From JAAZMI01 sp050948785 (GTDB lineage: Bacteria > Bacillota > Dethiobacteria > DTU022 > UBA8154): DNA of 64,000 nucleotides. The stretch spans positions 315,662 through 379,661 of the forward strand of contig JBMNEM010000006.1 of NCBI GenBank assembly GCA_050948785.1, read 5' to 3'. Positions within the stretch are counted from its first letter, which is position 1, and the number at the start of each line of letters is the position of its first letter. A model generated the notes under the pieces. The model made no database searches and was not told the DNA's origin. It was given only the letters and a program-made list of their open reading frames with translations. Shown here piece after piece: positions 1-8,638 of this stretch. The position numbers and the translations under genes were made by a program.

Positions 1-1733
1 GCCGCTGATCATAATCAGCGGGTACTTTTCATAGAGCTCCGGCGTCCGCTGGGGACTCTGGTAAGGCTCCATGTACACCGGTATGGGGTCGTAGCCATGG
101 TCTTTTAAGGTCTGGGAATAGATCTCTATTTTACCGCTGGGAGTACTCATTTTACTTTACTTTGTGGATGCCGTACTGCCTCTCGCCGTAATAAGTTCCC
201 AGAGGGTCGGCCTCGAGGCGATGCCTTGAACTCGCCCGGTTCCAGCAGGGCATCCGTCATTTCTGCATCAGTCTGCCAGGGGAAGTATTCCCCTAAGCCC
301 ATGCGCCGGGCCAGCTCGCTCCAGATTTTCCAGTCCGGCCAGCTGTCGCCCACCGGATCGATTACTTTGTGGTGGAGCATGGCGTAGGGCTCGCCGAAGA
401 CAACACCGTAAACATAGGCCAACCCGCCTTTTTCCAGGAAGGTGCTGGCCGGCAGGACCACATCAGCCAGGGCCGCAGTTTCGCTGAGGAAGGGATCGAT
501 GACGGCCAAAAAGTCCAGGTCCTGAAAGGCTTCTTTGAAGAGTTCGGAGGCGGGGAAGGAAACAACGGGGTTGGCCGCTGTCACGATCGTGGACCTGATG
601 GGATAAGGCTTGCCTTGCAGGATCGCCTGGGGTAACATGGTGGCGATACCAAAGGCGGACCTGCGGCCCCAGAGTGAACTGAAAACAGGATAATCCTCCG
701 CTCCCAGGGACGTTTCTTCCACTTTCAAGCCGAGGTTGGCCAGGGGAATACGCGGAATGGTGACCCAGCCACCGGGGATATTGACGTTTCCGGTGATCGC
801 CTGCAGGATGGATAAAAGGCGTGAGTTCTGCAGGCCATTACGGTGCTGGTCCAGGGTGTTGATGCCCTGGAGGATGCAGGACGGTTTATGCTGGGCAAAG
901 ATGCGGGCCGCGCTCTTAATATCCTCGGCCGGCACCCAGGTGATCTCCTGTGCCCATTCCGGGGTATATTTCTGCACGTGCTCCACCAACTGCTGCAAAG
1001 CCAACGGTATAGTTTTCTACAAATTCACGGTCATAGAGCCCTTCGTTGATGATCACGTGGGCCATGGCCAGGCCAAGGGCGGCATCGGTCCCGGGGCGGA
1101 TCTGCAGGTAAAGAGCGTTCTCCGCCAGGGGAATCCGCTTGGGATCGATGACGATCAGCTTAAAATCTTCGTCAGCAAGCCTTTCCCGGATAAGATTCGC
1201 CCGAGCATGCCTTTGGCTCCATCGGGGTTGTGGCCCCACAGAACCAGGCAGCGGGATCTATCGGGGTCATCCAGGGGATAACGGCCGAAGGTCAGCTGCC
1301 GGGCCAGGATACGGGCGCGGTAGCAGATATTCTCTACAGAGAGAAGGTTGGGTGTGGCGAAAGCACCGGCAAAGCGGCGGGCAAAGCTAGCCACTTCGAT
1401 GTTTTCGACCCCTACGGAGCCGCAAAATACCGCCAGGGCGCGGGCACCGTATTTTTCCTTGATTTTCAGCAGTTTTTCCGCACTGAAATCCAAGGCCTGG
1501 TCCCAGGTTACATCCTGCAATTTTCCATTGATGCGCATCTGTGGGGAAAGCAGGCGGTGCGGGGAGTAGACATAGTCAGGCAGGGCCTCGCCCCGCGGGC
1601 AGATATAGCCGCGGCTGATGGGGTGCTCCGGCAGACCCTCTACTTTCACCAGGCGCCCGTCTTTCAAATGTGCCTTGATGCCGCAATCCCAGACACATAG
1701 CATACAGTCACTGATTATTGTTTCTGTGGACAT
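1..1733 (-). pseudogene. Molybdopterin-dependent oxidoreductase (DMSO reductase family), frameshifted and cut by the window edge
   Basis: The reading frame starts at 1733 behind a GGAGGGAG ribosome site. Cys10, Cys13, Cys17 and Cys45 form the N-terminal 4Fe-4S motif, followed by molybdopterin-binding blocks such as VLWGHNPDGAKG and PASTFLEKGG; the piece at 1-146 restarts with STPSGKIEIYS, the usual entry to the C-terminal cofactor domain. A Cys in SVENICYRAR lies about where the Mo ligand sits. The protein looks most like the acetylene hydratase/anaerobic dehydrogenase branch of the family; the substrate is unknown. The frame is broken near 1200, near 1003, near 230 and near 150, so fragments 1155-1733, 916-1239, 147-1004 and 1-146 must be joined. 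Downstream of a sigma-54 promoter and divergent from a sigma-54 activator. Confidence 0.85.
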
Positions 1734-1790
1734 GCTCTCCCTCCATTAAATTAATTTTAGTTTTTTAAAATACTTCATATTTAAAGAACT

Positions 1791-1808
1791 TGCAATTATT
1801 ATACCAAC
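1791..1808 (-). promoter_or_regulatory. Sigma-54 (-24/-12) promoter of the molybdopterin oxidoreductase
   Basis: Read on the minus strand the site is TTGGTATAATAATTGCA. The invariant GG (1805-1804) and GC (1793-1792) are 12 bases apart, the exact sigma-54 spacing. It lies about 60 bases before the start codon at 1733, and its putative upstream activator sites are at 1949-2000. Confidence 0.7.
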
Positions 1809-1948
1809 CTAAAAACCAAGTTTGAGAATAAGCGCCAAAACGAGCGCTACCTTGTACATTAAAAGGAGCAAAGTCGCTTTTCCGGGCTCTGGAATAAGCT
1901 CTGCAAGCCATTTACAAAATAAATGTTGCCGGGAAACTGTTCCGCTTT

Positions 1949-2000
1949 TGTAACACATACTGTTACACAGTTACAAAATACTGTTACGATACAGTTACAA
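1949..2000. promoter_or_regulatory. Cluster of TGTAACA/TGTTACA repeats, probable activator binding sites
   Basis: TGTAACA (1949-1955) and TGTTACA (1961-1967) make a perfect inverted repeat with a 5-base spacer. Further TGTTAC/GTTACA half-sites follow at 1969-2000, including CTGT-N6-ACAG at 1981-1994. The cluster is roughly 155-210 bases upstream of the minus-strand -12 element, a normal position for a sigma-54 activator, and next to an activator gene on the other side. Binding by that activator is inference. Confidence 0.55.
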
Positions 2001-2080
2001 TAAAGAATCTGCATGAAGCTGCATATTGAGTAAGTTGAAGGAGATGTAGTAAAATATAATTAGTATAAGGGGGATTAATA

Positions 2081-4040
2081 ATGTCTAATGTTTCGACTCC
2101 ATTTAAAAAGGAACATAAGGAACATTTAGAAAAAGCGTGGAATCTTTTTATGACTGAGGGGAAAATGGATCCCCATGTTCGGCCGATCATCGCCCAATCA
2201 TGGCTGCGCAGCCGGCAAAAAGGGGTAAACCCATATAGCGAAAAAACCAAAATAATTAGACCCCGACCTTATTTAATGCAGAACTTTCTGCCAACAAAAA
2301 TTTGCTGGCCACAGCGGTGCCGATTATTAAAAACCTCTACAACTTTGTCCAGAATTCCTGTTTTCTAATCTCCCTGGCAAGTAATAAGGGGGTTATACTG
2401 GAGGTCTTGGGAGACAGGGAGATCGTGGTAAAATCCCATGTCAATAAAGGAGATATCTGGACCGAAGAATCTAGCGGCACCAATTCCACATCTTTATGCC
2501 TTACCATGCAAAAACCGATCCAGGTATTTGCAGCAGAACATTTCTGCAAGTCAGCTCATAAATGGACATGTTCATCCGCGCCAATTTTTGATGAAAACAA
2601 ACAGTTTATCGGTGTCTTAAATATGGCCGGGGAATATACCAAAGTACATTTACACACTCTCGGCATGGTTGTCGCCGGCGCCAATGCCATTGAAAACAAC
2701 ATGCGCATCCAAAAATCCTTAAACGAGGCCACCATCGCCGATAATTATAAAAATGCGATTATCGAATCAATTGATGAAGGCATCCTCGTGATTCAACAAG
2801 GATAAAACCATCGGCCATATCAACAGCAATGCCAAAATACTTCTAAAAATACCGGCCGGGAAAAAAGTAATCTCCCAGCCGGTTAATAAAATTCTCGGTG
2901 CCAACCATCCCCTTACCCGGAAAATCGAAAAGTGCTTTCCAGCAAATGATCGATGATGAAATGCTTTTTCTGGAGGAAGAGGATTTTGTTGTAAACCACA
3001 GATTAATTTATTCCTCAAGCCAAAAAGTCGACGGTTTAGTGCTGGTATTAAGAGGTTCAAGCAAGATGAAAAAACTGGTCAACAGCTTTGTGGGTCCCCG
3101 GGCTACGTACACATTTGCCAATCTAATCGGTAAAAACAGTAAATTTTTATCGTCTGTCAACTTGGCCAAAGCCGCCGCGCACAGCATTTCCAATGTTTTG
3201 CTGGTCGGAGAAAGTGGAACCGGAAAAGAAATCTTTGCCCACGCCATTCACAACGCCAGTGACCGTAAATCCGGTCCCTTTCTGGCGATAAATTGTGCCG
3301 CTTTACCGAGAAATCTGGTGGAAAGCGAGTTATTCGGTTATGCTGAAGGGGCCTTTACAGGAGCTAAAAAGGGCGGGAATCCCGGTAAATTTGAATTGGC
3401 TGATGGCGGCACCCTTTTTTTAGATGAAATCGGCGAATTACCGCTGGAATTCCAGGCGATACTGTTAAGGGTTTTGCAGGAAAAATTAATTACCAGGATA
3501 GGGGGCAAAAAATTAATCCCCGTGGATGTCAGAATAATTGCCGCCACAAATAAAAATCTTGAAGAAGAAATTAAAAAAGCAAACTTTCGCCAAGATCTAT
3601 ATTACAGAATAAATGTCCTTACCATTAATATACCTCCCTTACGGGAAAGACCGGAAGATATTATCATTCTGGCAAATCATTTTTTAAACAAACTCAACCT
3701 CCGTCTCGATAAAAAAGTAAAACACATTGATAAAGAGGTTATAGAGCTATTTACCAAATACCACTGGCCCGGAAATGCCCGTGAATTGCAAAATATTCTA
3801 GAGCGTTCTTTAAACATAGCGACTAGCGATCATATCTCTACAGCAGTTTTACCGGAAAAAATTATTTCCTTAAAACAAGAAAAGAGTAACACGGGATTAG
3901 TACCGCTGGAAAAATATGAGAAAGAGTTAATCCTGACTCTTTTAAACGAAAATAAAGGTAACAGGACAAAGGTGGCCCAAAAGATGGGAATTTCAAGAAC
4001 CTCGCTCTACCGCAAATTAAATAAATATAAGATCTCGTGA
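2081..4040 (+). pseudogene. Sigma-54-dependent transcriptional activator, AcoR-like (GAF-PAS-AAA-HTH), frameshifted
   Basis: Domains in order are an N-terminal segment with SWLRSRQKGV, a GAF-like sensor, a short PAS, an AAA+ domain and a Fis-type helix-turn-helix ending [16 protein letters not shown]. The AAA+ part has Walker A GESGTGKE, the sigma-54 contact loop GAFTGA and Walker [11 protein letters not shown], so it should activate RpoN polymerase. The frame is broken three times: near 2265, near 2801 (an extra G in CAAGGATAAA) and near 2932, giving pieces 2081-2368, 2302-2805 and 2898-4040. When repaired it reads as a normal single protein. It starts behind AAGGGGG. Its likely target is the divergent molybdopterin oxidoreductase. 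Confidence 0.85.
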
Positions 4041-4165
4041 CCAAGAAAAGAATAAGTTTTTTAATCCCTCCCCTTATAGGGAAATAATGTGACCATCAGA
4101 CGTTAACTGCAATTTTTTAGGAAGAAATTTCCTGCTGTCAAGGGTGTTTGCTGAAGGAGGTAAAA

Positions 4166-5362
4166 ATGGAAGCTATTCCTAAAGCAGAAATTGAAAGAAG
4201 AATTGGGAAATTCCAACTAAAATTAAGGGAAAAAGAAGTTGAAGCGGCCATTATAGCTCAAAATGTTGATCTCTACTATTTCACCGGCAGCTGTCAGAAA
4301 GGCTACTTGCTCGTTCCTTCCCGGGGTGAGCCCCTCTATCTCGTAAACAAAAGCCTTACAAGGGCCCAAAAAGAATCGCCTTTAAATAATATTCAGCTTC
4401 TGCAAAGTTTTAGAGACCTACCTCCTATACTTCAGGAAATTATACCCGGCATAAAGAGAATCGGCCTGGAGTTGGATGTTTTACCGGCCTTCCTTTACTT
4501 GCGCTATCAAAAAGCGTTTCCGCAAGTAGAAATTGTTGATGTAGCAGCAGCTATCAGGGAATTGCGCATGTGTAAAAGTCCTTACGAAATTGAGATCCTC
4601 AGAAAAGGAGCGGAAATCAGCCGGCAAATGTTTGAGGCAGTGCCCAACTTTTTAAAAGAAGGAAAAAAAGAAGTAGAATTTGCTGCCGAATTGGAATGTT
4701 TTCTACGCAGCCTGGGGCACCAGGGGGCAGTACGCATGCGGCAGTTTAACCAGGAGGTTTTTTATGGGCATATTATGTCGGGGGAAAATCTGACCTATGC
4801 CACTTTTTTTGATGGCCCAACAGGTGGTGCAGGACTCTCCCCGGCCTATCCTCAGGGGGCGGGTTGGAAAAAGATCCGCAACGGCGAAACGATCCTTGTA
4901 GACTACGTTACCGTATATCACGGTTACTGTGTAGACTGCACACGTCTTTTTTATCTGGGGACCAATATTCCTGAGTTGCTGCAAAAAGCTCATCATATCT
5001 CTCTTACTATCCAGGAGGAAATCATAAAAACAGCAAGACCCGGTATCACCTGCACGGAAATATACAGGCACGCCTGTCAACTGGCTGAAGATAACGGTTT
5101 CAAGAATCATTTCATGGGGCACGGTGAAGATAAAGCAGCTTTTGTGGGTCACGGTGTAGGCCTGGAGTTGGACGAGTTACCCGTTTTGGCTGACAGACAG
5201 AATTACCCTCTGCAGGAGGGCATGGTTTTTGCCCTGGAACCTAAAATGGTCATTCCGGGCACAGGTGTGGCCGGGGTAGAAAATACCATCCTGGTTACGC
5301 CCAATGGTCTGGAAAAAATAACCACATACCCTGAGGATATAATCCTGGTAGAGCCCCACTGA
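4166..5362 (+). CDS. M24 family metallopeptidase (Xaa-Pro aminopeptidase-like)
   Basis: The N-terminal creatinase-type domain (about residues 10-140) is followed by the pita-bread catalytic domain. The usual five metal ligands can be seen: two Asp in VDYVTVYHGYCVDCTR, His in GHGVGLELDE, Glu in ALEPKM and Glu in GVENTI. The family cleaves N-terminal residues before proline, or acts on creatine-like substrates; the exact substrate cannot be read here. I chose ATG 4166 because AAGGAGG sits 5 bases before it; an in-frame TTG at 4148 lies upstream of this ribosome site. It is probably cytoplasmic, with no signal peptide. It stands alone between the sigma-54 activator and a convergent gene. Confidence 0.85.
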   Translation: MEAIPKAEIERRIGKFQLKLREKEVEAAIIAQNVDLYYFTGSCQKGYLLVPSRGEPLYLVNKSLTRAQKESPLNNIQLLQSFRDLPPILQEIIPGIKRIGLELDVLPAFLYLRYQKAFPQVEIVDVAAAIRELRMCKSPYEIEILRKGAEISRQMFEAVPNFLKEGKKEVEFAAELECFLRSLGHQGAVRMRQFNQEVFYGHIMSGENLTYATFFDGPTGGAGLSPAYPQGAGWKKIRNGETILVDYVTVYHGYCVDCTRLFYLGTNIPELLQKAHHISLTIQEEIIKTARPGITCTEIYRHACQLAEDNGFKNHFMGHGEDKAAFVGHGVGLELDELPVLADRQNYPLQEGMVFALEPKMVIPGTGVAGVENTILVTPNGLEKITTYPEDIILVEPH

Positions 5363-5405
5363 ACACCCATTAAAGCTTACAAATACTTGCATAGACAAGC
5401 CCGGG

Positions 5406-6278
5406 TTATAGCCTTACAGTTGAGGCCAGCTCTAAAACACTGCCCGCCTGGCAGAAAGTGAATTTGTCACCAAAAGCCCGGTAAAACGCCAGCGTCGCCT
5501 GCATTCCGGTACAATGGCAGGGTGCGACCATCTGCAAATCAAAATCCCTGAGCGCCCCCATAATCCGGGCCAGCCGGTCTTGGGAGGCATTCAAAAGGTG
5601 TGTGCCGCCCAGCACAGCATAGAGGCGGCGTTTTCCGGTTAAGGCCGTAACGTGCCGGAGAGTATTTAAAAGCCCGGCATGGGCACAACCAAGGAGGACA
5701 ATGATTCCTGCAGGGCTTTCCACCAGCAGAGCCTGATCATCATCAAGAAGATCTGCTTGAAACCCTGCCGCTGTTTTCTGTAAAAAATACGGTTCGGGAT
5801 TCCTCCACCCTGCAGGGCGCGGTATTTCCCCGGTAATCATCACGCCCCCGCCAAGGTCAACCGGTCCCCGCTGTAAATAAAATTGCGCCCCCAGCTTTTC
5901 AAGGGACTGCCGCGACCAGGGTGGGCCAATGTATACAGTGTCGTTCCCGGCATTTCTTTCCACCAGGCGGTATTTGGGAATAAAAATATCCGGATGGGCA
6001 TATACAGAAGCCGCTCCGATCTTCTCCAAAAGAAGCTGCAAACCACCGGTATGGTCGTAGTGACCATGGCTCAGTACAATAGCATCCAGGCTGCGGAGAT
6101 CGATACCCAGTGTTTTGGCGTTGGCCAGCAGCGTCTGCCCCGCACCGGTATCAAATAAAATTCTCCGTCCCCCTGCTTCCAAAAACATGGCCAATCCATG
6201 TTCCCCCAGCAGCCCGCGACCCGATGCCCTATTTTCACAAATGATAGTTACCTTTACTTTAGGACTCATGATCATCAC
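5406..6278 (-). CDS. MBL-fold metallohydrolase (COG1237 type)
   Basis: The metal-binding motif SHGHYDHTGG identifies the metallo-beta-lactamase fold, and the later GCAHAGLLNT and PCHCTG blocks match the branch often annotated as 7,8-dihydropterin-6-methyl-4-(beta-D-ribofuranosyl)aminobenzene-5'-phosphate synthase. That activity is established in methanogens, where it serves methanopterin synthesis; in bacteria the role is unproven. The length (290 aa) fits the family. Three ATG codons crowd the start (6278, 6275, 6269); ATG 6269 could also be used. It is convergent with the M24 peptidase and apparently monocistronic. Confidence 0.8.
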   Translation of the reverse strand: MMIMSPKVKVTIICENRASGRGLLGEHGLAMFLEAGGRRILFDTGAGQTLLANAKTLGIDLRSLDAIVLSHGHYDHTGGLQLLLEKIGAASVYAHPDIFIPKYRLVERNAGNDTVYIGPPWSRQSLEKLGAQFYLQRGPVDLGGGVMITGEIPRPAGWRNPEPYFLQKTAAGFQADLLDDDQALLVESPAGIIVLLGCAHAGLLNTLRHVTALTGKRRLYAVLGGTHLLNASQDRLARIMGALRDFDLQMVAPCHCTGMQATLAFYRAFGDKFTFCQAGSVLELASTVRL

Positions 6279-6474
6279 CCTTTACCAAATTTTACCTCCC
6301 CCCGGATCCACGCTCCTTTTAAGGAGGATTAATTTATTAATTTCTTTCAACACCAACCTTGTCTAATTCTATTATCTTTTACTGGCTGTTTCGAGTTTGT
6401 TCCTTTATAAGTGTCTGTTTATTATGTTAATGCTAAATCAACCTGTAAACAAGTGTGTAACAAAAAAATGTTTG

Positions 6475-6520
6475 GTGACGTATTTACGTAACTTCATAAA
6501 CGTTTTCACGTAAAATCGTT
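6475..6520 (+). promoter_or_regulatory. Two palindromes upstream of the formate-channel sigma-54 promoter
   Basis: GTGACGTATTTACGTAAC (6475-6492) is an 18-base inverted repeat with one mismatch. AACGTTTT-CACGT-AAAATCGTT (6499-6520) is a second imperfect one. They lie about 75-120 bases before the -24 element, where sigma-54 activators usually bind. The rest of the 392-base gap (6279-6670) is AT-rich and holds isolated TGTAACA heptamers at 6456 and 6622. Confidence 0.4.
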
Positions 6521-6593
6521 CTCCTTTTTCGGCGGTTTTTCGACATTGGAGCCTTCTAGCCGGTTTTTTGGCGTGATTTTGCACCTTTTAAAC

Positions 6594-6610
6594 TTGGCAT
6601 CTATCTTGCA
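6594..6610 (+). promoter_or_regulatory. Sigma-54 (-24/-12) promoter of the formate/nitrite channel gene
   Basis: The site reads TTGGCATCTATCTTGCA. GG (6596-6597) and GC (6608-6609) have the exact 12-base spacing, and both half-elements are close to the TGGCAC-N5-TTGC consensus. It lies about 60 bases before the ATG at 6671. Confidence 0.75.
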
Positions 6611-6670
6611 ATATATATAAGTGTAACAAATAAATCTTAGTAAAATAAACAAGAAAGGAGGTTAATTTAA

Positions 6671-7738
6671 ATGGCCAATCATTGTCAGTTTTGGAAGGAT
6701 TACGATTCAGTGGCCGGAAGCATCTCTTTTTGTGAGTTGGCTGCCTTTAATAGGTCAGTAAACCCCGCTTTTCTGTCCGAGATCGGTTGTACGGCAGAAA
6801 AAAGAAAAGAATGCTTAGGAAGTATGGAGTTAAATATCGGTATGGGGGATATACCGGTAGTACCTCCTCCGGTTGTCTGTGATCCGCCTCCCGTGATCGC
6901 CCAAAGTGCCGTGGCACTTGCCGAAAAAAAAGCAGCTACACAGTCACCATCACTGCAGTTACTTGCCCTTCTAGCCGGAGCTTATATTTCCCTGGGGGCA
7001 ATACTCTCTACCATCGTCACCAACGATCTCGCCACTTACATTGGGGACGGGTTGTCCCGCCTGGTAGGAGGAATGACCTTCTCCCTGGGGCTGATCCTCG
7101 TAATCATGGGCGGTGCTGAACTTTTTACCGGCAATAATCTTATGGTAGCCGGCTTTTTAGAGAAAAAAGTTTCGCTAAAACAGGTTTTTAATAACTGGGG
7201 TTGGGTATATCTTTTTAATTTTATCGGATCATTGGCCGTCGTATTGCTTTTCTATTATTCAGGTCTCTGGAAAGCTAATGGTGCCGCGGTAGGACTCAAA
7301 GCAATAAATACCGCCGGGGCGAAGGTTTCACTTTCCTGGCAGGAAGCTTTTTTCCGCGGGATTTTTTGTAATTGGCTTGTCTGCCTGGCAGTATGGCTCT
7401 CCATGGCCGGCAAAGATGCTTTTGGTAAAATAATCGCCATTATGATTCCCGTTACAGCTTTTGTCGCTGCCGGTTTTGAGCACTCCATTGCCAATATGTA
7501 TTTCATTCCCATGGGCATTCTTCTAAAAAACCAGGAAATATTCCAGCCTTTACTTTCACCGGACCTTTTACAGAACCTTACATGGGCAAGCTTCCTATGG
7601 AAGAACTTGGTTCCTGTCACTCTTGGCAACATTGTAGGAGGCGTATTCTTTGTAGCTGTTGCTTACTGGAACGCCTATCTACGCCCTGTAGCCAGGCCAG
7701 CAATACAGGTTACCACAATGAAGAGCGTCAAAGGTTAG
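6671..7738 (+). CDS. Formate/nitrite transporter (FNT) with N-terminal four-cysteine domain
   Basis: Residues about 90-340 are a six-helix FNT channel: AELFTGNNLM, CNWLVCLAVW and GFEHSIANMYF, with the central pore His, are family signatures. Known FNT proteins conduct formate, nitrite, hydrosulfide or related small anions; formate is likely in this metabolism, but this is inference. The unusual part is residues 1-60, with Cys5, Cys21, Cys40 and Cys48 and the block GCTAEKRKEC, joined by a proline-rich linker (PVVPPPVVCDPPP). The same domain forms the next gene. Typical FNT proteins are about 260-280 aa, so this one is long by roughly this domain. AAGGAGG precedes the ATG, and a sigma-54 promoter lies upstream. 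Confidence 0.9.
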   Translation: MANHCQFWKDYDSVAGSISFCELAAFNRSVNPAFLSEIGCTAEKRKECLGSMELNIGMGDIPVVPPPVVCDPPPVIAQSAVALAEKKAATQSPSLQLLALLAGAYISLGAILSTIVTNDLATYIGDGLSRLVGGMTFSLGLILVIMGGAELFTGNNLMVAGFLEKKVSLKQVFNNWGWVYLFNFIGSLAVVLLFYYSGLWKANGAAVGLKAINTAGAKVSLSWQEAFFRGIFCNWLVCLAVWLSMAGKDAFGKIIAIMIPVTAFVAAGFEHSIANMYFIPMGILLKNQEIFQPLLSPDLLQNLTWASFLWKNLVPVTLGNIVGGVFFVAVAYWNAYLRPVARPAIQVTTMKSVKG

Positions 7739-7824
7739 ATGTTCTAAGGGACACGAAGGCATTCTTTTTAAAAATTCCGTGACAAAACCAGCCGGCATAG
7801 AAAGCCTGAAAGGGGTGGAGAGCA

Positions 7825-8088
7825 GTGGAAAAAATGGTCAATTGCAGTTATTGGAAAGAGTACCGGGGAATTAATGGTTGGATCATGTTCTGTAGTGCTG
7901 GCGCTTTTGCCAAGGAATTTAATCAAGAGTATGCCGAAAAACTCGGCTGCACCGCAGAGCAAAGAACTATCTGCAACAAAACAATGAAAATTAATATGGG
8001 ATACGGACTGGTACCCAAAATATTAGACGATAAAAAGAAAAAAGAAGATCCTGCGGATGCGGTTACTGCGCCCGGAAAACCTGCTTAG
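7825..8088 (+). CDS. Small four-cysteine protein, stand-alone copy of the channel's N-terminal domain
   Basis: I do not recognise a named family. The 87-residue protein has Cys7, Cys23, Cys42 and Cys50, spaced X15, X18 and X7, exactly as in residues 5-48 of the upstream channel. Shared positions include WK-Y, the FC pair, AF, GCTAE-R--C and an N-G end. The C-terminal 25 residues are lysine- and acid-rich. There is no signal peptide or membrane segment. The start is GTG 7825 after AAAGGGGTGGAG. It lies 86 bases after the channel gene and is probably co-transcribed with it. Four spaced Cys suggest a metal or Fe-S site or a redox switch, and the shared domain suggests a functional partner of the channel; both are inference. 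Confidence 0.8.
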   Translation: MEKMVNCSYWKEYRGINGWIMFCSAGAFAKEFNQEYAEKLGCTAEQRTICNKTMKINMGYGLVPKILDDKKKKEDPADAVTAPGKPA

Positions 8089-8090
8089 TA

Positions 8091-8173
8091 TGCCGACCAT
8101 ATAACAATGACAGTGCGTACTGCCGGCAAAACTTGAAGCCCTGCAGGCAGTATGTCAGTATCATTGTGCGGCA
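8091..8173 (+). other. Long imperfect hairpin after the small cysteine protein
   Basis: Three separate blocks pair in order: TGCCG (8091) with CGGCA (8169), ACAATGA (8104) with TCATTGT (8161), and TACTGCC (8118) with GGCAGTA (8146). It begins 2 bases after the stop codon and has no T-run, so it is not a simple terminator. It may be an mRNA-stabilising structure or small RNA. It opens a 550-base gap (8089-8638) in which I see no convincing gene. Confidence 0.4.
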
Positions 8174-8352
8174 TTCTTACGGAAAGTTTAAGATTCCGCC
8201 GGGGTATTGGCAATCTACATTGCACTAAAAACTTTATCACACAGACATTACCTGCCACTGGCGGCGCTGTCTCTTCTCTAAAAAAGCAGGTCACGGGCAG
8301 CATAACGGGTATTTTTTTATAGTGTCCTTGTAAAAGTATGCATACTCACTTT

Positions 8353-8405
8353 GGGCTACTGGCGGTCTGGCCGGCACCCCCCTGCTGGCCGGGCCGCCTC
8401 AGCCC
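8353..8405. repeat. GC-rich palindromic element
   Basis: The ends GGGCT and AGCCC pair, then CTGGCGG with CCGCC-CAG, and inner GGCCGGCA with TGCTGGCC (one mismatch), around a C-rich loop. It is a very GC-rich island in AT-rich intergenic DNA and resembles REP-like palindromes. No second copy was seen in this window. Confidence 0.35.
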
Positions 8406-8638
8406 CCGCTTTACCGGCAACATTTACTCCTCTTCAACAATATGCTCTACCGCTAAAGGATTACTCCACTAAATCAATCTATTCCGTTAAAAAAGAAAAC
8501 AAATTTAAAATTGCTGAAAAAGGATTTCAACCTTTTTTTATAGAAATAGTTTATAATTATAGAAGTAATAATTGCGCTTACTGTTTTTTCTCTTTGGAGA
8601 ATGTTTTTCAGGGAAAAACTTTTAAAAGGAAGAATAAT

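Noticed and set aside
6570..6582. Second sigma-54-like site TTGGCGTGATTTTGCAC
   Set aside because: Spacing is 11, one base short, and a better site follows 26 bases later.
8207..8224. Sigma-54-like TTGG...TTGC before the alcohol dehydrogenase
   Set aside because: GG-to-GC spacing is 13, one base too long; strict spacing is needed. A one-base assembly error could still make it real.
8351..8638. In-frame N-terminal extension of the alcohol dehydrogenase
   Set aside because: It crosses a GC palindrome, has no family similarity and lacks a ribosome site; ATG 8639 has both.
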